Shown: positions 18,599 through 29,010, counted from the first letter of the stretch. The stretch is DNA of 64,000 nucleotides from Scytolyngbya sp. HA4215-MV1 (GCA_019359045.1 JAHHIA010000005.1:62001-126000); one strand, 5' to 3'. Made by a program: numbers and translations. Notes: generated by a model from the sequence alone, not told the origin.

Positions 18599-21500
18599 TC
18601 AAAGGGGCCAAAGATTCGTTTGCTTATTAGTACTGGCATTCCTGGCTTCAGCAAGGGCGGATTCTAGCTCTTTCAGGGCTTGCAACACTCGTTGGCGGTT
18701 CACTTTATCTTTCTGATCGGTAAAAAGTCTTTCTGCTTGCTTGAGATCGGCAGCGGCTCTGACCTTATCACCACTGCGGAAGTAGGCGAGCCCTCGGTAA
18801 AAATGGGACATGGCATCTTGATCATTAAGCCCGATAGCTTCGGTGTAATCTTCGATCGCGCCGACTCGATTGCCAACTTGCATGCGTGCCATCCCACGAT
18901 AAAAATATGCTAGGGCAAAGTTGGGCTGATGGCGAATCGCCTGGCTGAAGTCGGAAATGCAACCCAGCTTATCGCCCAGGTCGGTACGAGCCGCCGCACG
19001 GTTAAAGTAGGCGATCGCGTTTTCAGGATTGATTTGCAGAGCATTGTTGAAATCTACAATGGCACCGTTTTGATCACCAAGTTCATAGCGCGATAGCCCC
19101 CGATTATTGAATGCCACATCATCATCAGAATCAAGCCGGAGAACTTGAGTATAGTCTGCGATCGCCCCTTGTTTATCGCCTAGATCGTAGCGAGTAGTGC
19201 CTCGATTGAAGTAAATATCGGCATTGTTGGGATCGGGCGTGGCATCATCAAACCGTGTAATTAAGCTGTGAATCACTTCAAGCTCATCGGTTTTTAATCC
19301 AGCCAGGTTTTGTGGAAAAACATGACTCGCGATCGGCATGGGATGAACGCCCAAGCCAGCAAAGGAGCGATCGCAGACCACAAAGTTTTCATGAGTGCCC
19401 AAAATTTTGAACCGAAACTGCTGAGGATGCCGCTTTTTGAGATGTGCCAACTGTCTCAGCAAACTTTGCAAAAATCCTCTTTCGATCCCACTATCCAATC
19501 GGGGTTGATATAAACAGCGAGGGACGCGAATGCGGCTGGCATCGGCTAAATGCCCCCAGCCAATGTCAATACGCACACCGCGATCGAGGACTTCGCTAAA
19601 TTTTTGGATTAAGGCATCATCGATCGTGTCAGGGGTGGGATAGGGACTCACGATAATAACCCGTTCCTGGCTATTCTCCAGCGCTTCCTCCAACACGCAC
19701 CGACCATTAATATCTACGGGAGCGTCACTTGATACAGCCTCCAAATCTGGGACATCGTCAGCTAAAGCAGTCACGAATTGTACTTCGTCGGATAAATCTT
19801 CAGCGGCGATCGCGGTCGTAGCTTGAAACCGATTCTCTAGTTCAGCTAGCTCTTCAGTAAAGTCGGCTAGAGTGTTGCCCGTCATTTCTGACGAAGATTG
19901 AGAGGACACAAAGGCATCCTCATCCGGAAACACCAGAGACTCTCGTTCTGACGCCAACGTTCGTTCGGGTTCTGAGTCTGGTTCTGACTCAGACACTTGT
20001 TCCGACTCTACTAATTCTGACTCTTGTTGTACTACGGTTGCTTTGTCGATCCCAAAGCTCACTAGTTCAGGTTCTGACTGTGGCTCTCGTTCTGACTCTG
20101 ACTCTCGTTCGGGGACAACGGTTGACTCCTCCAAAAAGAGTGTGGTTGAAGTCTCAACCAAGGGCTGTAACTCCACCTCAGCCTCAGAGACAGTCTCAGA
20201 ACTAACCTCAGGCGTAGGCTCCGCTTCACTCATAAACTCCGTTGCATCAGGAAACGGAACTTCGATCACGGTGTCCAGCGCACTCCACTCACCAAACAAA
20301 GCGGAAGTCTCCAACGCTGGTTCCAGCGCAGGCACAGCGCCTTCGTCAGAACGTTCTGTCTCAGCAGCAGTCGCAGGCAATTCCGACACAACCTCAAAAG
20401 TCTCACCAGGAGACACTTCAGACACCAGCACTGCTTCACTCATAGGCGCTGATGCCTCAAACAACGGCACCTCGATTGCAGGAGCAAGCACACTCCATTC
20501 ACCAAACAAGGAGGGAGCCGCCAATTCTGGTTCTGGTGCAACCTCTGCGTGAGAAAATTCCGAAGCCGCTGGAGACTCTTCTTCTGCAAAGGGGGAAGGA
20601 ACTTCTTCTGTGGCAAAGGGAATTCTGTCTACCCAAACAGGCAAAGTATCTGGAACAGCCCGATCGGGAGCCTGCTGCTGAGACTGCGATACCCCCAAAT
20701 TGCTCTCTGCCCATTCCACTCGGGTTGCCAAAGCATTAAGTTGCTGTTCCAACGTGTCTGTCGCGCTTTGGTTAACCAAGCTTCGCAATGTGTTTTGTTC
20801 TTGCTCCAGAATTTGGGTGGTTTGTTGAACATTTACAACCTGTTGGCGCACCTCATCCAATTGCGCCGCAACCACTTGCTCAAACTCATTCATCAGCGTT
20901 GCCAGATCGGGCATGACAAAGGCGTTTGTCCCACTCTGGGTCATATCCGTTTCAGCCACCAGGTCTTCGATCGTAGCAATCCCTGAAAGATCAACCACGT
21001 CAACCATCTGAGACGATCGCGCGCTCCACTCTGCGGGAGGTTGCAGTTCCAACCCAGTGAACGATTGCTGGCTCCATTCTGCTAAACGCCGTTGCACCGT
21101 CTCTTCTGCCACTTGCTGGCTCAACGCTTGCAACTGTTGCAGCACCGTTTCACCGATCGGTTGCTGTCCCCACTCAGCCAAGTATTGCTGTACCGTTTCT
21201 AGAGCGACCTGCTGGCTCAGTGATTGCAGCCGTTGCACCACCAAATCACTCACCGATTGTTGACTCAGTTCCTCAAGCCGTTGTTCAACCTTCGCTTCAA
21301 TTTGAGTCTGTAATCGGCTCAATTCATCCGTGGTTTGTTCCAGTCGGACTGCAAACGTCTCGATTGGTTGCTGCCAAAGGGGCGCAGCGGTAACCTCCGG
21401 CAGATATTCCAGCCTGCTTTGCAGGTGACCCTGTTCAGTTGCCAGACTTTGGGTTACCTGGCGGATATCCACCAATTGTTGCTCGATGACCCCAACCTGC

Positions 21501-22588
21501 ACAGCAACCGCTTGCTCAACCGCACGATGCAACGTTGCCATATCCGTGGCAGGGGGAAGCTGCTTCATTTGTTGTTGCAGAGTCGCTAGTCCCTTGGCTA
21601 GCTTCGCCAGAGAGCTTTTTACCTCTTCATTGACCTGCGGTTCAGACTGGAAAGCCACCGCGCCCGTTAGCCAATTGAGCGCTTCTTCTTTAACATTGAG
21701 TTTGACCGACAAACTATCGAGCTGTTTCCGAAAGACAGTGCTTGCCAACCTGACCACAGTCACGGCTTGCTCTAGAGATGTTTGCTGCTGGTGGATTTTT
21801 TCCAAGTCAGCCAACAGACGTGCCAGTTCTCGTCGGGGAACCAGATCGGTCACGATACTCAACAAAGATTCGACATCCTTCCTGAGCGAACTCGCATCAA
21901 AAGCCTGAGGTAAATTGCTCAGCCTTCGATTAAGATGATCAATTTGGTCTTGTAGGGTTCTAGGATTGATCAGTTTTTGTTCATCTTCCAAATCTTGAAG
22001 GCTTTCTTGAACCTCACTGACCGTCACTTGCAAGTTAAAAACATCTTCCGAAACTTGGGCAAATAACGCTTCTAGCGCTTCTACTCGGCTGGGACTGATC
22101 TGTCGCCGCAAATCACTATGCAGTTGGGCAAACAAGGCTTCCAGTTTATTGTTGCGTTCCTGAAGTCCCTGGATACCATCTTGCAGCGCTGCCAGGTTGT
22201 ACTCTTTAAGCGGAGCCGTTTGTGCAGCAATTTCTCGCCGCAGGTGGTTTACCCTTTCCGTGAGTTGCGTAATTATTCCTTGATTCGCCTGAATCAGCGT
22301 AATTTTCAGGGTATCTAGTGCTTTATCCGTAGGTAAAAGTTCAAGTTTATGGTTGAGAATTTCAACTTCGTTGGCAATGCGTTGATCGAGTTGGGCGATC
22401 GCGGGGGGAATGTCTTGTTCAATTCGCTGCTGCAGGCGGCGACGATTTGCCAGATTCAGCACCATCAAAAACGACAAGGGAGCCGCAGAATATAAAACCT
22501 GCTGGGATGCCGCAGAAGCCACTGATCCAACCCCCGACCCAAAAAGCATCAGATACTCTGCAATATCTAACCAGTTACGGTTTTTCAC
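18599..22588 (-). CDS. Large coiled-coil protein with PLD-like domain and TPR repeats
   Basis: 1329 residues. A hydrophobic N-terminal segment (about 12-45) anchors it. Long Gln-rich coiled coil follows to about 650, with repeats such as LSQQVA-ETVQ..LAEW. Next comes an acidic, low-complexity Ser/Glu/Pro region (about 660-930) with two copies of an LFGEWS....IEVP unit (near 693 and 763). Then a phospholipase-D-like domain (about 960-1090: VIIVSPYPT, RGVRIDIGWGH, THENFVVCD) in which the HxK lysine is Asn, and finally six or so TPRs (about 1120-1300, AYFNRAAARTDLGDK type). It looks like a membrane-tethered scaffold; the PLD fold may be non-catalytic. It is convergent with the DppC gene, 21 bp away. 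Confidence 0.8.
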   Translation of the reverse strand: MKNRNWLDIAEYLMLFGSGVGSVASAASQQVLYSAAPLSFLMVLNLANRRRLQQRIEQDIPPAIAQLDQRIANEVEILNHKLELLPTDKALDTLKITLIQANQGIITQLTERVNHLRREIAAQTAPLKEYNLAALQDGIQGLQERNNKLEALFAQLHSDLRRQISPSRVEALEALFAQVSEDVFNLQVTVSEVQESLQDLEDEQKLINPRTLQDQIDHLNRRLSNLPQAFDASSLRKDVESLLSIVTDLVPRRELARLLADLEKIHQQQTSLEQAVTVVRLASTVFRKQLDSLSVKLNVKEEALNWLTGAVAFQSEPQVNEEVKSSLAKLAKGLATLQQQMKQLPPATDMATLHRAVEQAVAVQVGVIEQQLVDIRQVTQSLATEQGHLQSRLEYLPEVTAAPLWQQPIETFAVRLEQTTDELSRLQTQIEAKVEQRLEELSQQSVSDLVVQRLQSLSQQVALETVQQYLAEWGQQPIGETVLQQLQALSQQVAEETVQRRLAEWSQQSFTGLELQPPAEWSARSSQMVDVVDLSGIATIEDLVAETDMTQSGTNAFVMPDLATLMNEFEQVVAAQLDEVRQQVVNVQQTTQILEQEQNTLRSLVNQSATDTLEQQLNALATRVEWAESNLGVSQSQQQAPDRAVPDTLPVWVDRIPFATEEVPSPFAEEESPAASEFSHAEVAPEPELAAPSLFGEWSVLAPAIEVPLFEASAPMSEAVLVSEVSPGETFEVVSELPATAAETERSDEGAVPALEPALETSALFGEWSALDTVIEVPFPDATEFMSEAEPTPEVSSETVSEAEVELQPLVETSTTLFLEESTVVPERESESEREPQSEPELVSFGIDKATVVQQESELVESEQVSESEPDSEPERTLASERESLVFPDEDAFVSSQSSSEMTGNTLADFTEELAELENRFQATTAIAAEDLSDEVQFVTALADDVPDLEAVSSDAPVDINGRCVLEEALENSQERVIIVSPYPTPDTIDDALIQKFSEVLDRGVRIDIGWGHLADASRIRVPRCLYQPRLDSGIERGFLQSLLRQLAHLKKRHPQQFRFKILGTHENFVVCDRSFAGLGVHPMPIASHVFPQNLAGLKTDELEVIHSLITRFDDATPDPNNADIYFNRGTTRYDLGDKQGAIADYTQVLRLDSDDDVAFNNRGLSRYELGDQNGAIVDFNNALQINPENAIAYFNRAAARTDLGDKLGCISDFSQAIRHQPNFALAYFYRGMARMQVGNRVGAIEDYTEAIGLNDQDAMSHFYRGLAYFRSGDKVRAAADLKQAERLFTDQKDKVNRQRVLQALKELESALAEARNASTNKQTNLWPL

Positions 22589-22952
22589 AGCCCCTCTAAC
22601 CTATCAAATTGGATAATTTTACTGAAGAAAGAAAATTTCTTGCTTTCTATCGCAATTCTCGTTTGGGTGCAGTCTATCTGTGAGGGGGCAAAGCATGAAG
22701 CCGCCCCAGTCTGATGGATTTCACACCATTCAAAAAGACGATAGATTCGGATTGAGGCGCAATTCCAATGGTGGCAAATAGCGCTTTCAACAAGGCTAGA
22801 AACAGCCATCTTTCGATCAGCACTAACTTCTTCATTGGCTTTGCTTGTACATCAGGAAACCTCAAGACATTCGTCCATCGAGATCGCCCCAACAGACATA
22901 AAGGCGACCCATTGATCGCCTTTACACCAAAATTTTGATAGACCACTCAGTT
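22589..22952. other. Intergenic region
   Basis: The region between two minus-strand genes contains the hairpin at 22900-22923. A 90-codon minus-strand frame (22674-22946) is open but has no recognisable domain, so I leave it uncalled; an inner ATG would give a 53-residue basic peptide. Confidence 0.4.
22900..22923 (-). terminator. Hairpin downstream of the 78-residue gene
   Basis: A perfect 8-bp stem AAAGGCGA/TCGCCTTT with an eight-base loop lies 30 bp after the stop of the 22953-23189 gene. The T-tract is short, so it is a weak terminator candidate. Confidence 0.4.
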
Positions 22953-23189
22953 TCAGCGCCATCGGAGCGGTGTCCCATCGCGATCGGTCAATTCCCGAAA
23001 CAGGAGACCATCCACAATGACACCACTATCCAACTGCACAGAAACCATCAAGCCCGCTGAGAACTGCCACACTTGCGCAATCACACCCTCTGCAGCAAGA
23101 TTTTGCCCAATTAAAGGATGAGTATTTTCTGGCAAGAGGCGCACTTCGTATCCAACAGCAGGATGGCTTTGGAAAGGACGAGCAGGCAT
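22953..23189 (-). CDS. Small conserved-looking hypothetical protein
   Basis: 78 residues. The sequence (VRLLPENTHPLIGQNLAAEG, VSVQLDSGVIVDG, LFRELTDRDGTPLRWR) suggests an all-beta, SH3-like small fold. It is cytoplasmic, with no signal or TM segment. I do not know its function. It is a single gene followed by a hairpin. Confidence 0.55.
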   Translation of the reverse strand: MPARPFQSHPAVGYEVRLLPENTHPLIGQNLAAEGVIAQVWQFSAGLMVSVQLDSGVIVDGLLFRELTDRDGTPLRWR

Positions 23190-24153
23190 GTTGCAACTGA
23201 ATTAAGGGGGGACATTCTCAAAGATCTACGAATTTAAGTAAAATCCGGATGCTCTGAAGGGTTTGCCGTTTCTTCATAAAGACGGCGATTCGTAGCCCAA
23301 TAGACGATTTTTGAAATTGATCCGCTTTTTAGTCAATTGCAAAATTAATTTTGATAAATAAATTTTTAGTTGTTGATTAAGTCCTGCTTTGCAAGCATTT
23401 CAAAACTTTTTAATGAGTAAAAAATTGTCCGGTCTCAATTGAATTAAATTATAATTTAGAGACGAAATTTTAAGGTGTGCAATTTGCTTTTTTTGTCAAC
23501 TACCTATATATTAAGAAACACCGAGGATTTCGCACTTCATTATGATTTTTCTATGAAGTTTCTGTGTAATTTCTATAAAGACTCGGCAAAATACTGGAAG
23601 AGATCTTCGCAGTTATGCGACAGTTCACTATGAAGTAAAACAGTGAATACTGGGACAAACTAAGATTCTGTTTCAGACTCTCATAAGCCCCCCGATTGCT
23701 TTGTTCAAATCGGAATACGCAGACAGTTAAACTCCGTACAAATTTCTAGCCAGAAAGCAAAATGAGAAAGGTTGGGTTTTTACCATCCTGAGCATCCTCC
23801 AGGACTTCGATTCGTACTTCTACTCAGCTGATTCATTCCTGAATAGTTACTTTTGGGGAGTACTGGGCTAGGAAAACGGATGATCTCGATTCGAAAATTC
23901 ACCTTCTGCCTGGCTTGGATTGGTCATAGAGTCCGTTCGTTCCAGATTAGATGGGTTCAGGTTGCACTGGATAGGATTTCCTCATCGATTTGTATGGAAC
24001 GCTCTCTGGTGTATTGCTTCGAGTGGATAGAGTTGCTCTCATTCGAGGTGGAGGTTCAGTCGGCTTTCAAGAAGGTTTTGCGGTTACCTTCTCTGAGTGC
24101 AAAGGCAATCTTTTGCGAGTCCTGATTCAGTTGTTGGTTAGGTTTCTGGTCTG
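23190..24153. other. Long AT-rich region upstream of the polysaccharide locus
   Basis: Nearly 1 kb without a convincing gene. The first 500 bases are AT-rich and the rest mixed. A 90-codon frame at 23853-24125 has a Cys/Trp-rich composition typical of chance. It probably contains the promoter and leader of the WecG/TagA gene at 24154. I see no ops/JUMPstart element, tRNA or terminator. Confidence 0.4.
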
Positions 24154-24936
24154 ATGAACAGAGTCAAAATACTCAATATCACTATCGACGATTGCACAGC
24201 AACCGAGTTGTTAGGGCAAGTTGATCGTGGTGTTATCTTTACGCCAAATGTCGATCATTTGGTGAAATTGCAAACTGATCGAGAGTTTATTCAAGCCTAT
24301 TCGATCGCTGATTACCGGGTTTGCGATAGCAAAATTCTCTTTTACATTTCTAAGTTTTTAGGTTCACCTTTAAAAGAAAAAATTTCAGGCTCGGATCTTT
24401 TTCCGGCATTTTATGAGCATCACAAAAATAGTGAGCATATCCGGATTTTTTTGCTCGGTGCTCAAGAAGGTGTTGCCGCGAGGGCACAAGAGATCATTAA
24501 TGCCAAAGTGGGTCGAAAGATGGTGGTGGGCACCTATTCACCTTCTCTGGGGTTTGAAAATGATGAAGCCGAATGTCGTAAGATTGTTGCCCTAATCAAT
24601 CAATCGGGCGCAACAGTTCTGGCAGTGGGCGTTGGCGCACCCAAGCAAGAAAAGTGGATTTGTAAGTACAAAGATCGATTACCCAATATCAATATTTTTT
24701 TGGCGATCGGGGCAACAATCGATTTTGAAGCCGGACACAAACCCAGAGCACCTAAATGGATCAGTGAGTTGGGGTTGGAGTGGTTTTTTAGACTGCTTTC
24801 TGAACCTAGACGGCTCTGGAAACGATATCTGGTGGATGACACCCATTTTTTCTGGTTGGTGTTGAAACAAAAGTACAACTTCTACCAGCCACCGACAGTG
24901 ATGTATGAGTTTGAGGAAGTTATTAATATTGATTAG
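24154..24936 (+). CDS. WecG/TagA/CpsF family glycosyltransferase (GT26)
   Basis: 260 residues. Family motifs: TPNVDHLVKLQ near residue 30, YRVCDSKIL (the position of the catalytic Asp), FLLGAQEGVAARA, AVGVGAPKQEKWI and GATIDFEAGHKPRAP. These enzymes transfer N-acetylmannosamine-type sugars from UDP donors to a polyprenyl-pyrophosphate-linked acceptor at the inner face of the membrane. It would add an early sugar of the repeat unit made by the adjacent locus. It converges with the GT39-like gene, with a 51-bp gap. Start ATG 24154. Confidence 0.9.
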   Translation: MNRVKILNITIDDCTATELLGQVDRGVIFTPNVDHLVKLQTDREFIQAYSIADYRVCDSKILFYISKFLGSPLKEKISGSDLFPAFYEHHKNSEHIRIFLLGAQEGVAARAQEIINAKVGRKMVVGTYSPSLGFENDEAECRKIVALINQSGATVLAVGVGAPKQEKWICKYKDRLPNINIFLAIGATIDFEAGHKPRAPKWISELGLEWFFRLLSEPRRLWKRYLVDDTHFFWLVLKQKYNFYQPPTVMYEFEEVINID

Positions 24937-24987
24937 ACTCTCTCATCAGTCGATAGGTTGCTCAGATCTACCAACAAATCTCACTGA

Positions 24988-26679
24988 CTACTGAAAAGGA
25001 TTGGTTGCCATATCGGCAGGAACCGGATTGGGCATTTGTCCAGGTTTTTGTAGAAATACGAGCAGCGGCAACCGTTCAAACCGACCTACGGTAAAAAGGA
25101 TGGGCTTATCAAACCGGGGATTGGCTTCTAAGCGCTGCACAAACTCCGGATTGTGCCGATTGTTGATAGATTGGCGATCGAGCACAGTCCCGATGTAGGT
25201 AGGGGCAACGAGCACCACATTACTGGCATCCACAAACCGCATCACCTGCGCCCAATCAATTTCACCTTTATGCTCTTGCCAGAGCCAATGGATTCGGACG
25301 GGTTCGTTGGCTTGCACCCAGGGGCGAGCAATTTGGGGCACATTTAGCATGAGATGGCTACCCAAATAGGAAATGACGGGGTCTTTGAGCTGCCTTTGGT
25401 CGCACAGGGCTTTGAGTTGCGACCAATCCCATTGCTCAATGCGCTGCATTGTCACGCTTGGGTCACCCCACAGCCAATTTTGTGACGCTGCGTCGCCTTT
25501 TTGGTAAGTGCCATCACTGGCGGACGGACTAACCATTACCGTCAGTTGGAAGCCCAGGAGCGCAACGGCGGCAGCGGACAGCCAGCGAGAGGTCGTCCAA
25601 CCGGTGAGGGCTGCCAAAATCCCGATCGCCACTGCCAGTGGTAAAAGGGCAGGCGCAAGCAAGCGGGGATTATGATTGGTGCCAAACGCGCCCAAAATTA
25701 ACATGGGTAGTGATCCGGCAAAGCCCAGGGCGATCGCAGCCCATTGATTGGAGGTCAGATTGACCCGATGGCGAAGGCTTTGCACGATTACCCCCAGCAA
25801 AATTGCCAGGGTGAGCAACGCCAAGGTTTGCCCCAACATCGTTTGCACGAAGACACCGCACCATTTCCAAAGCGTCTCGATCGAGCCTTTGGGACCCAGC
25901 GAATGGGGCGTGTAACCGCCAGAACGAAAGGCTTTGGCAAAACTTTGACTAAAGTTAAGCACCCACCAGGGCGACATGACGACGATCGCCAATCCCACCG
26001 CTTTGAGCAAGGATTTCAGCGTGTGTCCGGTTGTGATTTGGTAGTAGCTCAATGCCCAAGTCAGTAAGAGGATGGGGGTCGCAATTAAAACGATCGGGGG
26101 TTTTGACCAGGCTCCCAACCCCAGCGCCAAACCAATGCCCACCCATCCCCAGCGCGAAGGTTGCTCGCGTTGCCAATCTGCTAGGAGAAAATACATTAAG
26201 CCCGCGATCGCCAAGTATAGGGGGTAATCGACATAAAATCGCAGGTTGGGCGCAACAATAATTGGGCAAGTGATGAGAAACAGGGCAGCAAACGCTCCCG
26301 CCGCCGATCCCGCAATGCAACGAGCAGCGAGAAAGGTCAGCCCCACCGTGAGCCACAAGCAAGCGAAAGAAATGATTCGTAATCGTTGGGGGCTCACTCC
26401 CAAGGGCAAGGTGAAGGGCAATACCAAAATACGGAAGGCGGAAGGACGCGAGCGATCAGACCCCAGGATGCTTTTTGCTAAACCGAACAAACCCTCCTGG
26501 CGAAAACTCCAGACATCTTTATAGGCGTTATTGATATAGCGGGCTTCATCCCAATTGGTGCCAAAGGGATGGTCAAAAATCCAGAAGAGGGCAGCGATCG
26601 TCACTCCCACCAGTGCGACCAGCGCAAACCCTAGCCAGAAAGCAGTGCCAAAGGCTTTGGATGGTGATTTCAATTCCAT
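24988..26679 (-). CDS. GT39/ArnT-like membrane glycosyltransferase
   Basis: 563 residues with about ten to twelve TM helices. The first periplasmic loop has TNWDEARYINNAY, carrying the acidic residues typical of GT-C transferases that use polyprenyl-phosphate sugars. A soluble C-terminal part of about 150 residues follows. It likely adds a sugar outside the inner membrane using the lipid donor made by the DPM1-like enzyme at 31892. ATG 26679 is chosen (GAGGGC upstream); a longer frame to 26787 would run 65 bp into the preceding gene. It is the last gene of the minus-strand cluster. Confidence 0.82.
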   Translation of the reverse strand: MELKSPSKAFGTAFWLGFALVALVGVTIAALFWIFDHPFGTNWDEARYINNAYKDVWSFRQEGLFGLAKSILGSDRSRPSAFRILVLPFTLPLGVSPQRLRIISFACLWLTVGLTFLAARCIAGSAAGAFAALFLITCPIIVAPNLRFYVDYPLYLAIAGLMYFLLADWQREQPSRWGWVGIGLALGLGAWSKPPIVLIATPILLLTWALSYYQITTGHTLKSLLKAVGLAIVVMSPWWVLNFSQSFAKAFRSGGYTPHSLGPKGSIETLWKWCGVFVQTMLGQTLALLTLAILLGVIVQSLRHRVNLTSNQWAAIALGFAGSLPMLILGAFGTNHNPRLLAPALLPLAVAIGILAALTGWTTSRWLSAAAVALLGFQLTVMVSPSASDGTYQKGDAASQNWLWGDPSVTMQRIEQWDWSQLKALCDQRQLKDPVISYLGSHLMLNVPQIARPWVQANEPVRIHWLWQEHKGEIDWAQVMRFVDASNVVLVAPTYIGTVLDRQSINNRHNPEFVQRLEANPRFDKPILFTVGRFERLPLLVFLQKPGQMPNPVPADMATNPFQ

Positions 26680-26722
26680 AGTTGCCCTCTCATCCAATGT
26701 TGACCCAGGCAAGCGCCGGGAG

Positions 26723-29005
26723 TCAGAGATTCCCTGTGTGCCGATAATAAACGCCTCTGCCCCCCGTCCCCACAAACACCAACCCATATTCTTGTTGGCT
26801 GGCTTCCATCACCAGAGGACGGTCGCCAATCGGGGTCTTGGCATCATTGATTTTGATCCAGGTTTTGCCCCGATCGAGCGATCGAAAGATTCCGTCTCCT
26901 TTCCCCGTAATCCTGCCATATAGGTAAAGCGCAGGGATAGTGCTCTCAGCAGGAGGCTTGCCCAACGCAAACAAAAAGGCATGTTCCACCGTCTTCACCG
27001 GAGCAAAGGTTTTCCCAGCATCGGTAGAGTGAAAAAAGCCTTCTTCGTTCATGCCAATCCAGACTTCATGCTCCACTCCCGGCGATGCTTTGACCACCGC
27101 CCAATTTGCCTGGGGCAGGGAATCGTTGACCACCCGAAAAGAAGCGCCGTGATCCTCACTGCGATAGAATTTCTCATTTTCATAGAAATAAAAAGTCTTG
27201 CCATCGACACGATCGGCTGCCAGCACAGGCGAGACATAGCGCGGCTCCTTGCCAGGTTTGGGTAACCCGACCACTGGCTGCCAGGTTTTACCCCGATTCA
27301 AGGTCGAGATTGCCTGTCGATCGCGCAGCGTCACCACGATGCGATTAGGCTCAGTTGCTGACATTGCCACCCGGGTAGGCTCAGCATCTTTAGGAAACGT
27401 TGGCACTTGCCGCCAGCTACGCCCACCATCTTGAGATGTGGCAGCAAATTTGTAATCGCCCTGACTGCGAACACCAATCCGCACCATATTTTGCGATTGC
27501 TGCTGGCTATAGTCCATGCCCTTGGTCAATTGATAGCCGCGCTGAGCACCTTGCAACCCCAATTTGTGTTCGGGAAATACATCTAAACCCTGCCCATGGT
27601 AGAACCCTTCCACATCATAGAGACCACTAATCAGTAGCGCCCCTTGCGGCGGAGAAGCCAGGGCACCTACCACCACTTCTTCGTGCCCCTTGGCATAGTT
27701 TGTCCAGACCACTGGGGTTGCCGAAGCGCGATCTGTGCGCCAAACGCCCGTCCATTCGGTCAACCAGACCCGTTCCGGCACCTGCGGATCAAACGCCATT
27801 GCCGCAATCCAGGGTTGCGTAAACAGCGGTGGTCGATTCCACCAGGGAACTGTGTCGTTGAGCTTTCGGTTTTGGGCTTGCCAGATCGCTCCCCCGTCCA
27901 GCGATTGGTAAATTTTGCTTTTGGGCGTTTCTGCCAAGCTGACCCAAATCTGGTCGGGATTGGCAGGATTCACCGCCAGTCCGTCATAGCCTGTTTTAAA
28001 TTTTTGCGGGGTAATGTCACGCCACTTGCCTGCCGAATAGCAACTTACCTGGGGATTGTCGCTGGCGGTCGCATACAGCACCCCATTGCTGGCAACAGTC
28101 AGTCGGTGCACCTGACTGGGACTCTCTTTTAGCTTGTGCCAGGTCACCCCTGCATCCAACGATTGATAAACGGCATCCTCATAAGCGCTGGCATAGACCA
28201 CCCCTGCGGTTTTGGGATCAAAGGCAATGGCAAGAATGCCAATGTCTTGACGGGAGTGGGCGACAAATGATTTAACTGATTTCCAGGTTTTGCCCGCATC
28301 AGCCGATCGCCATAACTCTTTTTGTCGAGAGCCAAATAAAACAATTTGCGAGTCAAACGGGTTCACTGCCAACCGTTCTCCTGCCCAGCGCTTTTCCTCC
28401 GCACCCCCGATCGGCAATTCTAAATCAAGTGGAGTCCAGGTATTACCCCGATCGCTGGACTTAAACAATCGCCCTTTTTCCCATAGATATTTGCCTGCCG
28501 CCATATAGACCACATCGGGATCGTTGGGATCGAGCGCCAGCGATTCTGTCCCGTAATAGTTTTTCTGATCGATGGTGAAGCGCTCCGTCAGGGGTATCCA
28601 GCTTTCATCCGTTGGATTCCAGCGATACGCTCCTCCCACATCAGTTCTCATATAAACCAGGTCTTTTTGATGTGGGTGAAGATAAATTCCCGTGACATAT
28701 CCACCGCCGCCGATCGCTACCGTTGCCCAATCTTTTGCCCCGCGCCGCCAGTGCTGTGCCGTTGGCTTCACTGCTGGCGCCACCCATTGTCCAGCGTCAG
28801 AATTGGCAACTTTGTACACCTGCTGGAGCGCCAGCACCAGTACCAGGACGATCGTCCCCCATCGGAGCAACCGTCCAATCCCGCGCCCCTGCGGTAACTG
28901 AGACCGCATCACGATGCCAGCAACCCAATAAACCAGCCCCCAGCTCCCAGCCAGCCACAGCACTGAAGGGAGCAAGCGTTGAGCGAGTTCTAGTAAGGAA
29001 ATCAT
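26723..29005 (-). CDS. Membrane-anchored BNR/sortilin-like beta-propeller protein
   Basis: 760 residues. Two N-terminal hydrophobic segments (about 10-33 and 48-62) precede about 650 extracytoplasmic residues made of repeated BNR/Asp-box motifs (SSDRGNTW, SADAGKTW, SLDAGVTW, SQDGGRSW, SEDHGASF, STDAGKTF, SLDRGKTW). This is the layout of VPS10/sortilin-like ten-bladed propellers, here without catalytic signatures. It may bind or process glycan at the cell surface. It sits 44 bp before the GT39-like gene and 5 bp after a GT2 gene in the same operon, so a role in the polysaccharide pathway is inferred. It could also be a glycoside-hydrolase-fold protein. Confidence 0.82.
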   Translation of the reverse strand: MISLLELAQRLLPSVLWLAGSWGLVYWVAGIVMRSQLPQGRGIGRLLRWGTIVLVLVLALQQVYKVANSDAGQWVAPAVKPTAQHWRRGAKDWATVAIGGGGYVTGIYLHPHQKDLVYMRTDVGGAYRWNPTDESWIPLTERFTIDQKNYYGTESLALDPNDPDVVYMAAGKYLWEKGRLFKSSDRGNTWTPLDLELPIGGAEEKRWAGERLAVNPFDSQIVLFGSRQKELWRSADAGKTWKSVKSFVAHSRQDIGILAIAFDPKTAGVVYASAYEDAVYQSLDAGVTWHKLKESPSQVHRLTVASNGVLYATASDNPQVSCYSAGKWRDITPQKFKTGYDGLAVNPANPDQIWVSLAETPKSKIYQSLDGGAIWQAQNRKLNDTVPWWNRPPLFTQPWIAAMAFDPQVPERVWLTEWTGVWRTDRASATPVVWTNYAKGHEEVVVGALASPPQGALLISGLYDVEGFYHGQGLDVFPEHKLGLQGAQRGYQLTKGMDYSQQQSQNMVRIGVRSQGDYKFAATSQDGGRSWRQVPTFPKDAEPTRVAMSATEPNRIVVTLRDRQAISTLNRGKTWQPVVGLPKPGKEPRYVSPVLAADRVDGKTFYFYENEKFYRSEDHGASFRVVNDSLPQANWAVVKASPGVEHEVWIGMNEEGFFHSTDAGKTFAPVKTVEHAFLFALGKPPAESTIPALYLYGRITGKGDGIFRSLDRGKTWIKINDAKTPIGDRPLVMEASQQEYGLVFVGTGGRGVYYRHTGNL

Positions 29006-29010
29006 GCGCG

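Noticed and set aside
22674-22946. 90-codon minus-strand frame
   Set aside because: No domain, and it contains the hairpin of the preceding gene.
23853-24125. 90-codon frame before the WecG/TagA gene
   Set aside because: Cys/Trp-rich composition and no recognisable features; likely chance.
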